Assembly: GCF_018332455.1 (NCBI RefSeq)
Contig: NZ_BOPZ01000017.1
Coordinates: 1-64,000, forward strand
DNA: 64,000 bases
Reading direction: 5' to 3'
From: Clostridium polyendosporum
Lineage (GTDB): Bacteria > Bacillota > Clostridia > Clostridiales > Clostridiaceae
The position numbers and the translations under genes were made by a program. The notes beneath the pieces were generated by a model. That model saw nothing but the letters and a program-made list of their open reading frames with translations. It searched no databases and was not told the origin of the DNA. This document shows positions 9,483 through 17,510 of this stretch, piece after piece; position 1 is the stretch's first letter; every line of letters starts with the position of its first letter.

Positions 9483-11201
9483 TTACTCCATATATCCGCC
9501 CTTCATTGGAGATACTGCTAACTTCGTATAAATTCCTAGAGCACCTTTTGTGTACTTTGGTGCTGGCTTAACCCATCTAGTTTTTCTTTCTTTTAGAATT
9601 TCTTCAATTTCTTCTTGAGATTTTTCAACTCCATTTACACCAATTATATCTAATGTTCTTGCATAAATATCTACCTTTATTAAATCACCATCTTCTACTA
9701 ACGCTATTGGTCCGCCTTCACAAGCTTCAGGTGAAACGTGTCCGATTGCTGGTCCTCTAGTAGCTCCTGAAAATCTACCATCTGTAATTAAAGCTATTGA
9801 CTCTACTAAGGTAGGATCCGAGGCGATTGCTTCAGTAGTATAGAACATTTCTGGCATTCCTGAACCCTTTGGTCCCTCATATCTTATAAACACCGCATCT
9901 CCTGGGTTTACTGCTCTAGTAATTACAGCCTTGTATGCATCTTCTTCACAGTTAAATGTTCTTGCTTTAAGTACAACTTGCATTAACTTTTCAGAAACTG
10001 CTGAATGCTTTACAACCGCACCTTCTGGAGCAAGATTTCCCTTAAGTATTGCAATTGCTCCTTGCTTCTTAATTGGGTTCTCTTTTGTCTTTATGATATC
10101 TTCTTTCTTTACTCCAACAGCTTTTAAATATTCGTTACATCTGTGGTAGTAACCATTCTCTTTAAGTTCCTCTAAGTTTTCACCTAAAGTTTTTCCTGTT
10201 ACTGTCATAACATCTAAGTGTAAGAATTCTTTAATTTCTTCCATTATTGCCGGAACCCCACCAGCATACCAGAAGTAATTGCCTGGATAGAATCCACTTG
10301 GTCTTATATTTAAAATGAAAGGAATCTTTCTGTGTATCTCATCAAAAAGGCTTGGCTCAATTTCAAAACCTATTTCATGTGCTATAGCAGGAATATGAAG
10401 TAAGCTGTTACTTGATCCTGCTATAGCTGCATGCACCATAATAGCATTTTCAAAAGTCTTCATTGTTAATATATCAGAAGGTTTTAAATTATTGACTGCA
10501 ATATTTAGTGCATGTCTCCCAGCATTCTTTGCTGCTTCCTTTAACTCTTTTGAAGTAGAAGGCATTAATGCTGTTCCTGGTAAAGCTAATCCTAAAGCTT
10601 CAGCCATTACTTGCATTGTAGACGCCGTTCCCATGAAAGAACAAGCTCCACAGCTTGGACACGCATTATGCTTATAATATACATATTGCTCTTCAGTTAT
10701 TTCTCCTCTTTCCTTCATCGCACTGTACTTCCCTATTTGCTCTAAGGTTAACATATCAGGACCAGCATTCATTATTCCCCCTGGAATAACTACTGATGGC
10801 ATATTCATTCTTGCAATAGCCATTAAATGAGCTGGCATTGACTTATCACAACTAGCTATAAATATACCTGCATCGAAAGGAGTTGCTTCTGTTTGAATTT
10901 CTATCATATTAGCAATCATATCTCTTGATGCTAAGGAATAGTTCATTCCATCATGCCCCTGAGCCTCTCCATCACACATATCTGTAACAAAATACTTTGC
11001 AGGACGTCCTCCTTCTTTGAAAACTTCTTGAAAAGCTTCCTCCACTAAAACATCAAGATGAGCACTTCCTGGATGACTATGACCAAATGAACTTTGAATT
11101 ACTATCTGAGGTTTTGATAAATCCTCAACCTTCCATCCAGAGCCTATTCTTAAAGAATCTATCTCTGGTGCTTTTTGTCTAATTTCTTGACTTCTTAACA
11201 T
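9483..11201 (-). CDS. IlvD/Edd-family dehydratase, probable gluconate dehydratase
   Basis: A member of the Fe-S dehydratase family that includes dihydroxyacid, 6-phosphogluconate and sugar-acid dehydratases (572 residues). Visible marks are DMCDGEAQGHDGMNYSL (about 82-98), the cluster cysteines in FIASCDKSMPAH (about 120) and HNACPSCGACSFMGTA (about 187-202), and DGRFSGATRGPAIGHVSPEA in the C-terminal half. A GTG nine bases further upstream is possible, but AAGGGG spaces correctly for the ATG at 11201. Its neighbours (KDG kinase, KDPG aldolase, gluconate permease; no 6-phosphogluconate route) favour dehydration of free gluconate to 2-keto-3-deoxygluconate, as described for Clostridium pasteurianum, over a role in valine synthesis. 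Confidence 0.85.
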   Translation of the reverse strand: MLRSQEIRQKAPEIDSLRIGSGWKVEDLSKPQIVIQSSFGHSHPGSAHLDVLVEEAFQEVFKEGGRPAKYFVTDMCDGEAQGHDGMNYSLASRDMIANMIEIQTEATPFDAGIFIASCDKSMPAHLMAIARMNMPSVVIPGGIMNAGPDMLTLEQIGKYSAMKERGEITEEQYVYYKHNACPSCGACSFMGTASTMQVMAEALGLALPGTALMPSTSKELKEAAKNAGRHALNIAVNNLKPSDILTMKTFENAIMVHAAIAGSSNSLLHIPAIAHEIGFEIEPSLFDEIHRKIPFILNIRPSGFYPGNYFWYAGGVPAIMEEIKEFLHLDVMTVTGKTLGENLEELKENGYYHRCNEYLKAVGVKKEDIIKTKENPIKKQGAIAILKGNLAPEGAVVKHSAVSEKLMQVVLKARTFNCEEDAYKAVITRAVNPGDAVFIRYEGPKGSGMPEMFYTTEAIASDPTLVESIALITDGRFSGATRGPAIGHVSPEACEGGPIALVEDGDLIKVDIYARTLDIIGVNGVEKSQEEIEEILKERKTRWVKPAPKYTKGALGIYTKLAVSPMKGGYME

Positions 11202-11307
11202 TCTCTTCACCCCTTAATCATTCTTGTACTACAAGCACATAAGCTATAACGCTATATTCCTTTAATATCAAGTATATTTTCGGTATTTTCACTTTAATAT
11301 TAATCAA

Positions 11308-11320
11308 GTTGTATTACAAC
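11308..11320. promoter_or_regulatory. Probable GntR (FCD-type) operator upstream of the dehydratase
   Basis: GTTGTATTACAAC is a perfect palindrome containing TTGTATTACAA, a full match to the TNGTNNNACNA consensus of FadR-type GntR regulators. It lies about 107 bp upstream of the dehydratase start and recurs at 12857-12869 in the duplicated copy. The neighbouring gntR product is the likely ligand. Confidence 0.6.
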
Positions 11321-11396
11321 CTCTAACTATATATTAATATGTAAACGATAATATGTCAATACTTTTTTCACTTCATAAAATTAGGTTTCATAATGC

Positions 11397-11433
11397 AAAA
11401 CACCACTGTAATCTAATATCACAGTGGTGTTTT
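11397..11433 (-). terminator. Terminator behind the gntR remnant
   Basis: The arms AAAACACCACTGT (11397-11409) and ACAGTGGTGTTTT (11421-11433) are perfect complements with A/T tracts on both sides, so it can act in either direction. It is duplicated at 12946-12983. Confidence 0.8.
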
Positions 11434-11447
11434 AAAGTTAAAATTAA

Positions 11448-11654
11448 CTAATCATTATTTAAGCTTTTCAAATCCCTAATTGTTCTTTCTATATGCCTTC
11501 TTATAAATATAGCTGCAAGTTCTGAGTTTCTATTTTTTAAGGCATCTAATATCAGTTTGTGTTCTCTTATACCTCCTAAAGGTCCTAAGCTCTTATAAAG
11601 ACTTTTTTGATGATATGATAATAAATCCATTAATATTTCATATACCTTTACCAC
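11448..11654 (-). pseudogene. 3' remnant of a duplicated gntR regulator gene
   Basis: The 68 codons match the last 68 residues of the intact GntR protein at 12992-13672 with only a few changes. The DNA-binding domain and most of the ligand domain are missing. Comparison with the intact copy shows that about 549 bp were lost, joining codon ~158 of gntR directly to the region behind kdgK. A GTG can open the frame, but the product would lack the winged helix. It is best read as debris of the tandem duplication that made two kdgK copies. Confidence 0.85.
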
Positions 11655-11672
11655 TTATGGATAATAATTAAT

Positions 11673-12692
11673 CTATCTTTGAACACTACCTGATGTATTT
11701 CCATTTAACAACTCAGTAATTTCTGCTTCTGTAGAAAGATTAAAGTCTCCAGATATGGTATGTTTAAGTACTGATGCTGCAACTCCAAACTCTAATGCTT
11801 CTTTGCAGTCTTCCCCTTTTATAAGCTTGTAAAGTAAACCTGAAGCAAAGGCGTCTCCACCGCCAACTCTATCTTCTATGTGAAAAGTATATTTTTTTGA
11901 TTCATGTAATTCATTTCCGTCATAAATTATTGCTGATAGTCCATTCTTAGATGCAGAATAGTTTTCTCTAAGAGTAGTTGTAATATATTTTATATTGAAC
12001 TTTTTTCTCATCCGTGAAAAAATCTTTATAAACCTTTCTTTATCTAAATCCTTGCTAGTAAAGTCTTCTATACCAGTTGTAGCAACTTCTTCTACACTAG
12101 ATAACCAACCTATACATACATCTACACCTTGGATTAATGGAATCATCACTTTTTCAAATTCTTTCTTGCTCCAAAGTCCTTTTCTATAATTTAAGTCCAC
12201 ACTTATAGGTATTTTTAATGCTTTAGCTACTTCTACTGCTTTTTGTATAAATCTTATACAATTTTCTCCCAAGGCCGGAGTTATACCTGAAAAGTGAAAC
12301 CACTCAACATCCTTAAATATCTCTATAAAGTCGAAATCATCTACATTTATCTTAGTAATTGAAGATGCTGCTCTATCATATACAACCTTTGATGGTCTAA
12401 CTGAAGTTCCTTTTTCTAAAAAATATATACCTACTCTTTTTCCACCTCTAGCAATATAATCAGTTTTTACACCATATCTTCTTATATAATTCACTGCACT
12501 ATCACCTAAAGGATTATCTGGTAACTTAGTTACAAAATAAGAATCTAACCCAAAGTTTGCAAGAGCAACAGCTACATTTGCTTCCGCTCCCCCATAAATA
12601 GCATCAAAGCTTTCTGATTGAACAAATCTCTTTTTATCTGGAGTTGAAAGTCTAAGTAATATCTCTCCTAAGGTTACAACTTTTTTCGCCAT
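11673..12692 (-). CDS. kdgK: 2-keto-3-deoxygluconate kinase, copy 1
   Basis: A PfkB/ribokinase-family sugar kinase (339 residues) that phosphorylates 2-keto-3-deoxygluconate to KDPG. The N-terminal GGAEANVAVALANFG block (about 34-48) and the C-terminal anion-hole/catalytic motif DRVGGGDAFASGL (about 272-284, with the catalytic Asp) are intact. It differs from the kdgK at 13772-14791 at about 27 residues, roughly 92% identity by eye. Its ribosome site AGGAGG is preceded by fused scraps of the dehydratase 5' end and the kdgA 3' end (12693-12751), which shows it is a duplicate. Both copies have intact active sites, so both may work. Confidence 0.92.
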   Translation of the reverse strand: MAKKVVTLGEILLRLSTPDKKRFVQSESFDAIYGGAEANVAVALANFGLDSYFVTKLPDNPLGDSAVNYIRRYGVKTDYIARGGKRVGIYFLEKGTSVRPSKVVYDRAASSITKINVDDFDFIEIFKDVEWFHFSGITPALGENCIRFIQKAVEVAKALKIPISVDLNYRKGLWSKKEFEKVMIPLIQGVDVCIGWLSSVEEVATTGIEDFTSKDLDKERFIKIFSRMRKKFNIKYITTTLRENYSASKNGLSAIIYDGNELHESKKYTFHIEDRVGGGDAFASGLLYKLIKGEDCKEALEFGVAASVLKHTISGDFNLSTEAEITELLNGNTSGSVQR

Positions 12693-12751
12693 AACTTCCT
12701 CCTATTCCTAGCTCTAACAGCTTTTAATCTTACTTCTTGACTTTTTAACAT
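12693..12751 (-). pseudogene. Duplication junction: dehydratase 5' end fused to kdgA 3' end
   Basis: Read leftward from 12751, the frame begins MLKSQEVR, matching MLRSQEIR at the start of the dehydratase, and then continues KAVRA, matching KAVRAAK at the end of kdgA; AGGAGG of kdgK follows. This is the joint expected from a tandem duplication of [kdgA end - kdgK - gntR - dehydratase start]. The kdgA stop has decayed by a 1-nt loss, so the short frame runs about 25 codons into kdgK. It has no function of its own except perhaps translational coupling. Confidence 0.85.
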
Positions 12752-12856
12752 TTTCTTCGCACTTAAACACTCTTGTATTACAAATTTACAAACATAAATG
12801 CTATACTTCTTTAATATTAAGTGTATTTCAGGTATTTTTACTGTGATATTAATTAA

Positions 12857-12869
12857 GTTGTATTACAAC
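12857..12869. promoter_or_regulatory. Duplicated GntR operator candidate
   Basis: A second copy of GTTGTATTACAAC lies in the remnant dehydratase promoter region (about 12755-12945), which otherwise parallels 11211-11400. If functional, it could let GntR control the downstream kdgK copy separately. Confidence 0.55.
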
Positions 12870-12945
12870 TTCTGAATATATATTAATATGTAAACGTTGA
12901 TAAGTCAACATTTTTTTCACAATGCAAAAATCTATTTCACAATAC

Positions 12946-12983
12946 AAAACACCACTGTGATATTAAATCACAGTGGTGTTTTT
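12946..12983 (-). terminator. Terminator of gntR
   Basis: The arms AAAACACCACTGTGA and TCACAGTGGTGTTTT are perfect complements directly behind the gntR stop. It is the parental or sister copy of the hairpin at 11397-11433. Confidence 0.85.
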
Positions 12984-12991
12984 AACATTAA

Positions 12992-13672
12992 CTAATCATT
13001 GTTTAAGCTTTTCAAATCTCTAATTGTTCTTTCTATATGCCTTCTTATAAATATAGCTGTAAGTTCTGAGTCTCTATTTTTTAAGGCATCTAATATCTGC
13101 TTGTGTTCTCGTATACCTCCTAAAGGTCCTAAACTCTTATAAAGGCTTTTTTGATGATATGATAATAAATCCCTTAATATTTCATATACCTTTACCACTA
13201 GTGGATTACCACTTCCTTGTGCTATTTTTATATGAAAATCAAGATCTTTAGCAGTAAACTTATCCATGTCATCCTTGAAATTAATCATTTCATGATAACA
13301 TTCTTCAAGCTCTATAATAATTGAATCATCGCATCTTATAGCGCAAAATCTAGCACTTTCTACTTCAATCATCAATCTAAATTCCAATATATCCAAATAA
13401 TCAGTTATATCTAATGTAATCATAGGCAGAAGGCTATTTAAATAAACAGGTGCACTTAATTCATTTACAAAAGTTCCTTCTCCCTGTCTTTTACTTAAAA
13501 TACTTAAAGCTACCATTTTTTCTATAGCTTCTCTTACTGATACTCTACTTACCCCTAACTCTTTAACTAGCTGAGGCTCAGACATAATCTTCGTACCTTT
13601 AGTCCACTCTCCACTAATTATCTTATCTTTTATTTCATTGAAAACCTTATCACTTGTTCTACCAGTATCCAT
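12992..13672 (-). CDS. GntR-family (FadR/FCD) transcriptional regulator
   Basis: The 226 residues comprise an N-terminal winged helix (about 8-70, with PQLVKELGVSRVSVREAIEKM as the recognition unit) and an all-helical FCD ligand domain (about 80-218). FCD regulators usually bind a metal plus a small organic acid. Its place inside the ketodeoxygluconate cluster and two operator candidates (11308-11320, 12857-12869) matching the FadR-subfamily consensus suggest it controls the dehydratase and permease in response to a sugar acid. An AT-rich 15-bp inverted repeat (13703-13717 / 13732-13746) lies just upstream and may be part of its own promoter. The C-terminal third is repeated as a remnant at 11448-11654. 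Confidence 0.9.
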   Translation of the reverse strand: MDTGRTSDKVFNEIKDKIISGEWTKGTKIMSEPQLVKELGVSRVSVREAIEKMVALSILSKRQGEGTFVNELSAPVYLNSLLPMITLDITDYLDILEFRLMIEVESARFCAIRCDDSIIIELEECYHEMINFKDDMDKFTAKDLDFHIKIAQGSGNPLVVKVYEILRDLLSYHQKSLYKSLGPLGGIREHKQILDALKNRDSELTAIFIRRHIERTIRDLKSLNND

Positions 13673-13702
13673 AATATACTCCTTTAACTCACATAATCAG
13701 TA

Positions 13703-13746
13703 CTATTTAATTATAATATATTTTTAACTACATTATAATTAAATAG
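13703..13746. repeat. Perfect 15-bp inverted repeat upstream of gntR
   Basis: CTATTTAATTATAAT (13703-13717) and ATTATAATTAAATAG (13732-13746) flank a 14-nt loop in the kdgK-gntR gap. With its TATAAT-like stretches it could be a regulatory palindrome for gntR. It is pure A/T apart from the ends and lacks a terminator's GC stem. The copy in the duplicated unit was removed by the deletion. Confidence 0.5.
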
Positions 13747-13771
13747 TTAGGTATTATGGATAATAATTAAT

Positions 13772-14791
13772 CTATCTTTGAACACTACCAGATGTATTTC
13801 CATTTAACAACTCAGTGATTTCTCCTTCTGTAGAAAAGTTAAAGTCTCCAGATATAGTATGCTTATACACAGATGCTGCAACTCCGAACTCTAATGCTTC
13901 TTTGCAGTCTTCCCCTTTTATAAGCTTGTAAAGTAAACCTGAAGCAAAGGCGTCTCCACCACCAACTCTATCTTCTATGTGAAAAGTATATTTTTTTGAT
14001 TCATATAATTCATTTCCATCATAAATTATTGCTGATAGTCCATTCTTAGATGCAGAATAGTTTTCTCTAAGAGTAGTTGCAATATACTTTATATTAAACT
14101 GCTCTCTCATCCTTGAGAAAATCTTTGTAAACCTTTCTCTATCTAAATCCTTGTTAGCAAAATCTTCTATACCAGTTGTAGCAACTTCTTCTACACTAGA
14201 TAACCATCCTATACATACATCTACACCTTGAATTAATGGAATCATTACTTTTTCAAATTCTTCCTTGCTCCAAAGTCCTTTTCTATAATTCAAATCCACG
14301 CTTATAGGTATTTGTAATGCTTTAGCTACTTCTACTGCTTTTTGTATAAAGCTTATACACTTTTCTCCTAAAGCTGGAGTTATTCCTGAAAAATGAAACC
14401 ACTTAGCATCTTTAAATATCTCTATAAAGTCAACATCATCTATGTTTATATCAGTTATTGAAGATGCTGCTCTATCATATACAACCTTCGATGGTCTAAC
14501 TGAAGTTCCTTTTTCTAAAAAATATATACCTACTCTTTTTCCACCTCTAACAATATAATCAGTTTTTACACCATATCTTCTTATATAGTTCACTGCACTA
14601 TCGCCTAAAGGATTATCTGGTAATTTAGTTACAAAATGAGAATCTAACCCAAAGTTTGCAAGAGCAACAGCTACATTTGCTTCTCCCCCTCCATAAGTGG
14701 CATCGAAGCTTTCTGCTTGAACAAATCTCTTTTTATCTGGCGTTGAAAGTCTAAGTAATAGCTCTCCTAAGGTTACAACTTTATTAGCCAT
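13772..14791 (-). CDS. kdgK: 2-keto-3-deoxygluconate kinase, copy 2
   Basis: A PfkB-family kinase (339 residues) that makes KDPG from 2-keto-3-deoxygluconate for the aldolase encoded 9 bp upstream. GGGEANVAVALANFG (about 34-48) and DRVGGGDAFASGL (about 272-284) carry the substrate- and ATP-site residues. AGGAGGAATTT precedes the ATG. Being directly behind kdgA in the original operon order, this is probably the parental copy, and the kdgK at 11673-12692 its duplicate. Copy differences are mostly conservative and avoid the active-site motifs. Confidence 0.93.
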   Translation of the reverse strand: MANKVVTLGELLLRLSTPDKKRFVQAESFDATYGGGEANVAVALANFGLDSHFVTKLPDNPLGDSAVNYIRRYGVKTDYIVRGGKRVGIYFLEKGTSVRPSKVVYDRAASSITDINIDDVDFIEIFKDAKWFHFSGITPALGEKCISFIQKAVEVAKALQIPISVDLNYRKGLWSKEEFEKVMIPLIQGVDVCIGWLSSVEEVATTGIEDFANKDLDRERFTKIFSRMREQFNIKYIATTLRENYSASKNGLSAIIYDGNELYESKKYTFHIEDRVGGGDAFASGLLYKLIKGEDCKEALEFGVAASVYKHTISGDFNFSTEGEITELLNGNTSGSVQR

Positions 14792-14800
14792 AAATTCCTC

Positions 14801-15451
14801 CTATTTAGCAGCTCTAACAGCCTTTACTTTTTCAACAAAAGCCTTTGCAGTTTCAGTAACTAATTCATAATTTCCAGTTTTTGCACCTTCGATTAATTTT
14901 CCGCCTACTCCTACTGCTATACATCCATTGTTAATCCATTCATGTACATTTTCTAAGCTAACTCCTCCAGTAGGCATTATTGGTGCTTGTGGTAATGGTG
15001 CTTTTATATCTTTTACTATGCTTGGTCCATAAGCACTTCCTGGGAATAACTTTACTACATCAACTCCTGCTTCCATAGCTTTTATTACTTCTGTAATTGT
15101 CATGCAACCAGCCATGTATGGTATTTGGTATCTATTACATAGTTTTGCAGTTTCTAAGTCAAAGCCAGGGCTTACTATGTAAGCTGCGCCTGCTAAAATT
15201 GCTATTCTTGCAGTTTCACTATCAAGTACAGTACCAGCACCTACTACTAGTTCTTCTTCATCAAACTTTTCTTTTAATGAGCTTATTACTTTATCTGCGT
15301 TTGGTACTGTGAAAGTAACTTCTATAGCACTTATTCCACCTTCTAAGCAAGCCTTAGAAATCTTTTCTGCCATATCATCATTTTCTGCTCTAACTACTGC
15401 TACTACTCCTACGTCAGTTATCTTTTTTAATGTTTCTATTTTTTTAATCAT
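14801..15451 (-). CDS. kdgA: KDPG/KHG aldolase
   Basis: A class I (Schiff-base) aldolase splitting 2-keto-3-deoxy-6-phosphogluconate into pyruvate and glyceraldehyde-3-phosphate. The 216 residues are normal for the family. Glu44 in AIEVTFTV, the GAGTVL loop (71-76), SPGFD (94-98) and the Schiff-base Lys134 in VVKLFPGS are all present. GGGGGAT precedes the ATG. It is the first gene of the leftward operon and is followed 9 bp later by kdgK. A strong promoter with overlapping palindrome lies at 15504-15535. Confidence 0.95.
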   Translation of the reverse strand: MIKKIETLKKITDVGVVAVVRAENDDMAEKISKACLEGGISAIEVTFTVPNADKVISSLKEKFDEEELVVGAGTVLDSETARIAILAGAAYIVSPGFDLETAKLCNRYQIPYMAGCMTITEVIKAMEAGVDVVKLFPGSAYGPSIVKDIKAPLPQAPIMPTGGVSLENVHEWINNGCIAVGVGGKLIEGAKTGNYELVTETAKAFVEKVKAVRAAK

Positions 15452-15503
15452 AATTATATCCCCCTAATAATAATAAGTTTTCGTGTTATCCTTTTCTAAT
15501 TTT

Positions 15504-15535
15504 ATTATACAGAACGTAGTTTCATATATCAAAAC
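15504..15535 (-). promoter_or_regulatory. Promoter of the kdgA operon with overlapping operator candidate
   Basis: On the minus strand TTGATA (15532-15527) and TATAAT (15509-15504) are separated by exactly 17 nt, an excellent sigma-A promoter 53 bp before kdgA. The palindrome-like GTTTCATATATCAAAAC (15519-15535) covers the -35 box, as expected of a repressor site. Confidence 0.75.
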
Positions 15536-15623
15536 CGAAAAAAACTTATCTGTTGTGTTTTTCTGTAAATATCTTAAAAAATCGATGTATATCTTATGAT
15601 TTGCTTATTTTATTATACAAAAC

Positions 15624-15646
15624 TTTGTTTCATATTATGAAACAAA
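15624..15646. promoter_or_regulatory. Second operator candidate upstream of kdgA
   Basis: A perfect 10-bp inverted repeat with a 3-nt spacer, core GTTTCATATTATGAAAC (15627-15643). It and its TTATTATACA flank repeat the arrangement at 15501-15535 about 108 bp away. Two matching sites suggest cooperative binding, most likely by the adjacent IclR-type regulator (inference). Confidence 0.6.
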
Positions 15647-15648
15647 AA

Positions 15649-15692
15649 AATTCATGAAAATAGCCTCGACATGCAATGCTTTTTCATGAATT
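15649..15692 (-). terminator. Terminator of the iclR-type gene
   Basis: The arms AATTCATGAAAA (15649-15660) and TTTTCATGAATT (15681-15692) are perfect complements. The minus strand continues with a seven-T run. Confidence 0.75.
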
Positions 15693-15763
15693 ATAAGTTC
15701 AGTTATGAAGTTGTGTATCTATAGCTTTAGTCAAATTTCATGACAATATATAAAGGAACCTGG

Positions 15764-16528
15764 TTAGATTCCTTTATAACCAAGTTCCTTTGATATTTTA
15801 TTAGCATATTCTTTTAAAAGTTGTGCATATGCTTCAATTTTATCCTCTGTGAAGCTTATTATAGGACCTGATACACTTATTGCTCCGCATACTTCTTCCT
15901 TATAATTAAATACAGACGTACCTATGCATCTTACACCTAATTCATTTTCCTGTTCATCAACAGCATATCCTCTTTCTCTCACTAATTTAAGATGTTCCTT
16001 AAACTCGTTTAAATCCGTAATAGTATATTGAGTTAACTGCTTTATTTCACTAGTATTCCATATTTCTTCTACTTCTTCATCACTCATATGTGAAAGCATA
16101 GATTTTCCAACAGCAGTACAGCAAACAGCTGCTCTCCTCCCAATTCTAGAATGCATTCTTATGGTATTTTCTGATTCTACCTTAGATACATAAACTATTT
16201 CATTACCTTCTCTTACAACAAGGTGAACAACCTCATTAGTCTTTTCCATTAATTCATGTAGAAATGGCCTAGAAACTGTTACCACATTTAATTTCTCTAC
16301 CTTTTTACTTCCTAATTCAAAAAGTTTTAGTGTAAGTTTATATTTATTAGTTGTGCTGCTTTGCTCAACATAGCCTTTATAAATTAGTGTTGCTAACAAT
16401 CTATGTATAGTACTCTTATGCAGACCTACTTTTTCACTTATTTCTGTTATTCCCAGCCCATCTTCATATTCAGATAAAACTTCTAATATTGAAAGAGATC
16501 TATCTACTGATTGAACGACTTCTTGCAT
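15764..16528 (-). CDS. IclR-family transcriptional regulator (KdgR-like)
   Basis: The 254 residues comprise an N-terminal winged helix (about 6-66, ITEISEKVGLHKSTIHRLLATL) and a C-terminal IclR effector domain (about 80-250). In this family the repressors of KDG and pectin catabolism (KdgR) bind ketodeoxygluconate. The gene lies directly upstream of kdgA on the same strand but has its own terminator. Two matched palindromes before kdgA (15519-15535, 15624-15646) are its likely targets, and an 18-bp palindrome upstream of its own start (16558-16575) suggests autoregulation. Effector and sites are inference. Confidence 0.88.
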   Translation of the reverse strand: MQEVVQSVDRSLSILEVLSEYEDGLGITEISEKVGLHKSTIHRLLATLIYKGYVEQSSTTNKYKLTLKLFELGSKKVEKLNVVTVSRPFLHELMEKTNEVVHLVVREGNEIVYVSKVESENTIRMHSRIGRRAAVCCTAVGKSMLSHMSDEEVEEIWNTSEIKQLTQYTITDLNEFKEHLKLVRERGYAVDEQENELGVRCIGTSVFNYKEEVCGAISVSGPIISFTEDKIEAYAQLLKEYANKISKELGYKGI

Positions 16529-16557
16529 TATACGACATCCCTTCTCCCTTATAAATT

Positions 16558-16575
16558 ACTATAATATATTATAGT
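16558..16575. promoter_or_regulatory. Palindrome upstream of the iclR-type gene
   Basis: ACTATAATATATTATAGT is a perfect 18-bp palindrome 30 bp before the start codon and contains TATAAT on both strands. It may be both a -10 element and an autoregulatory operator. Its sequence differs from the kdgA sites. Confidence 0.45.
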
Positions 16576-16666
16576 TAATACACACCGTTTTAAAAAGACA
16601 TTTTTAAAAGAATTATTAAATTGGAGTCAGATTTCACTTTGTGAAATAACAACAAATTACATATAA

Positions 16667-16697
16667 AAAAAGTATGTTTGTTTTCCAACATACTTTT
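16667..16697 (-). terminator. Terminator of nth
   Basis: The arms AAAAGTATGTT (16667-16677) and AACATACTTTT (16687-16697) pair. On the minus strand a T run follows. Confidence 0.8.
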
Positions 16698-16709
16698 TAT
16701 CAACAAATC

Positions 16710-17345
16710 CTAAGTCTTAGATACATTATCATAATATTTGCAGTAATCTCTTACAGTGCAGTTTCCACACTTAGGAGCTCTTGCAGAACAACATCTTCTT
16801 CCATGAAATATTAGAAGATGATGAGCAAGAGACCATTCTTCTTTAGGAAGTTCTTTCTGAAGCTGCATCTCTACATCATAAACATTTTCTGAATTTGCAA
16901 GTCCAATTCTATTAGCTACCCTAAATACATGTGTGTCTACTGCTATAGAAGGTACACCAAAAGCATTGGATAATACTACATTAGCAGTCTTTCTTCCTGC
17001 ACCAGCAAGTGATGTTATACCTTCCATAGTATTTGGTACTTCTCCATTATATTTATCCTTTAACTGTCTACACATCATCATTAGATTCTTTGCTTTATTT
17101 CTATAAAGTCCTATACTTTTAATTCTTTCTTCTAACTCCTCCTGAGTAAGTTTTAAGAAATCATCTACTGTTGGATATTCCTTAAAAAGACTTTCAGTAA
17201 CTTCATTTACTTTCTTATCAGTGGTTTGAGCTGAAAGTATTGTAGCCACTAAAAGCTGAAATGGAGTTTTATAATTTAACTCACATTTTGCATCAGGATA
17301 GTGCTCTTTTAAAAGTTCTAATATCTCTTTATTGTTTTCCTTCAT
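16710..17345 (-). CDS. nth: Endonuclease III
   Basis: A DNA glycosylase/AP lyase for oxidised pyrimidines. With the start at 17345 the protein has 211 residues, the same as the E. coli enzyme. The helix-hairpin-helix is at about 110-130 (SLAGAGRKTANVV); catalytic Lys119 and Asp137 (in AVDTHVFR) occupy the expected places. A [4Fe-4S] motif C-x6-C-x2-C-x5-C closes the protein. A GTG eight codons further out is open, but AAAGGTGA fits the ATG at 17345. It has its own terminator. Confidence 0.95.
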   Translation of the reverse strand: MKENNKEILELLKEHYPDAKCELNYKTPFQLLVATILSAQTTDKKVNEVTESLFKEYPTVDDFLKLTQEELEERIKSIGLYRNKAKNLMMMCRQLKDKYNGEVPNTMEGITSLAGAGRKTANVVLSNAFGVPSIAVDTHVFRVANRIGLANSENVYDVEMQLQKELPKEEWSLAHHLLIFHGRRCCSARAPKCGNCTVRDYCKYYDNVSKT

Positions 17346-17369
17346 ATTTATCACCTTTGTTAAATACAC

Positions 17370-17510
17370 AGGTTCAATTTGAAAAACATTAAAACATAGA
17401 TATCTTTAATTTTATTTGTTCTCACTTCACAAAGTAAATCCTTAATAAAAGCTAAGCAACTTCAATGTCACTCAATTTCATTCATATATTGAACTTGTGT
17501 ATATTTATTA
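17370..17510. other. Gap between nth and plsC with decayed repeat modules
   Basis: About 17424-17500 contains CACTTCACAAAGT and GCAACTTCAATG, degenerate forms of the repeat modules described at 36355-36880. No gene is seen. Confidence 0.4.

Noticed and set aside
15097-15312. 71-codon plus-strand ORF opposite kdgA
   Set aside because: A leucine-rich antisense frame of a conserved enzyme gene with no ribosome site.
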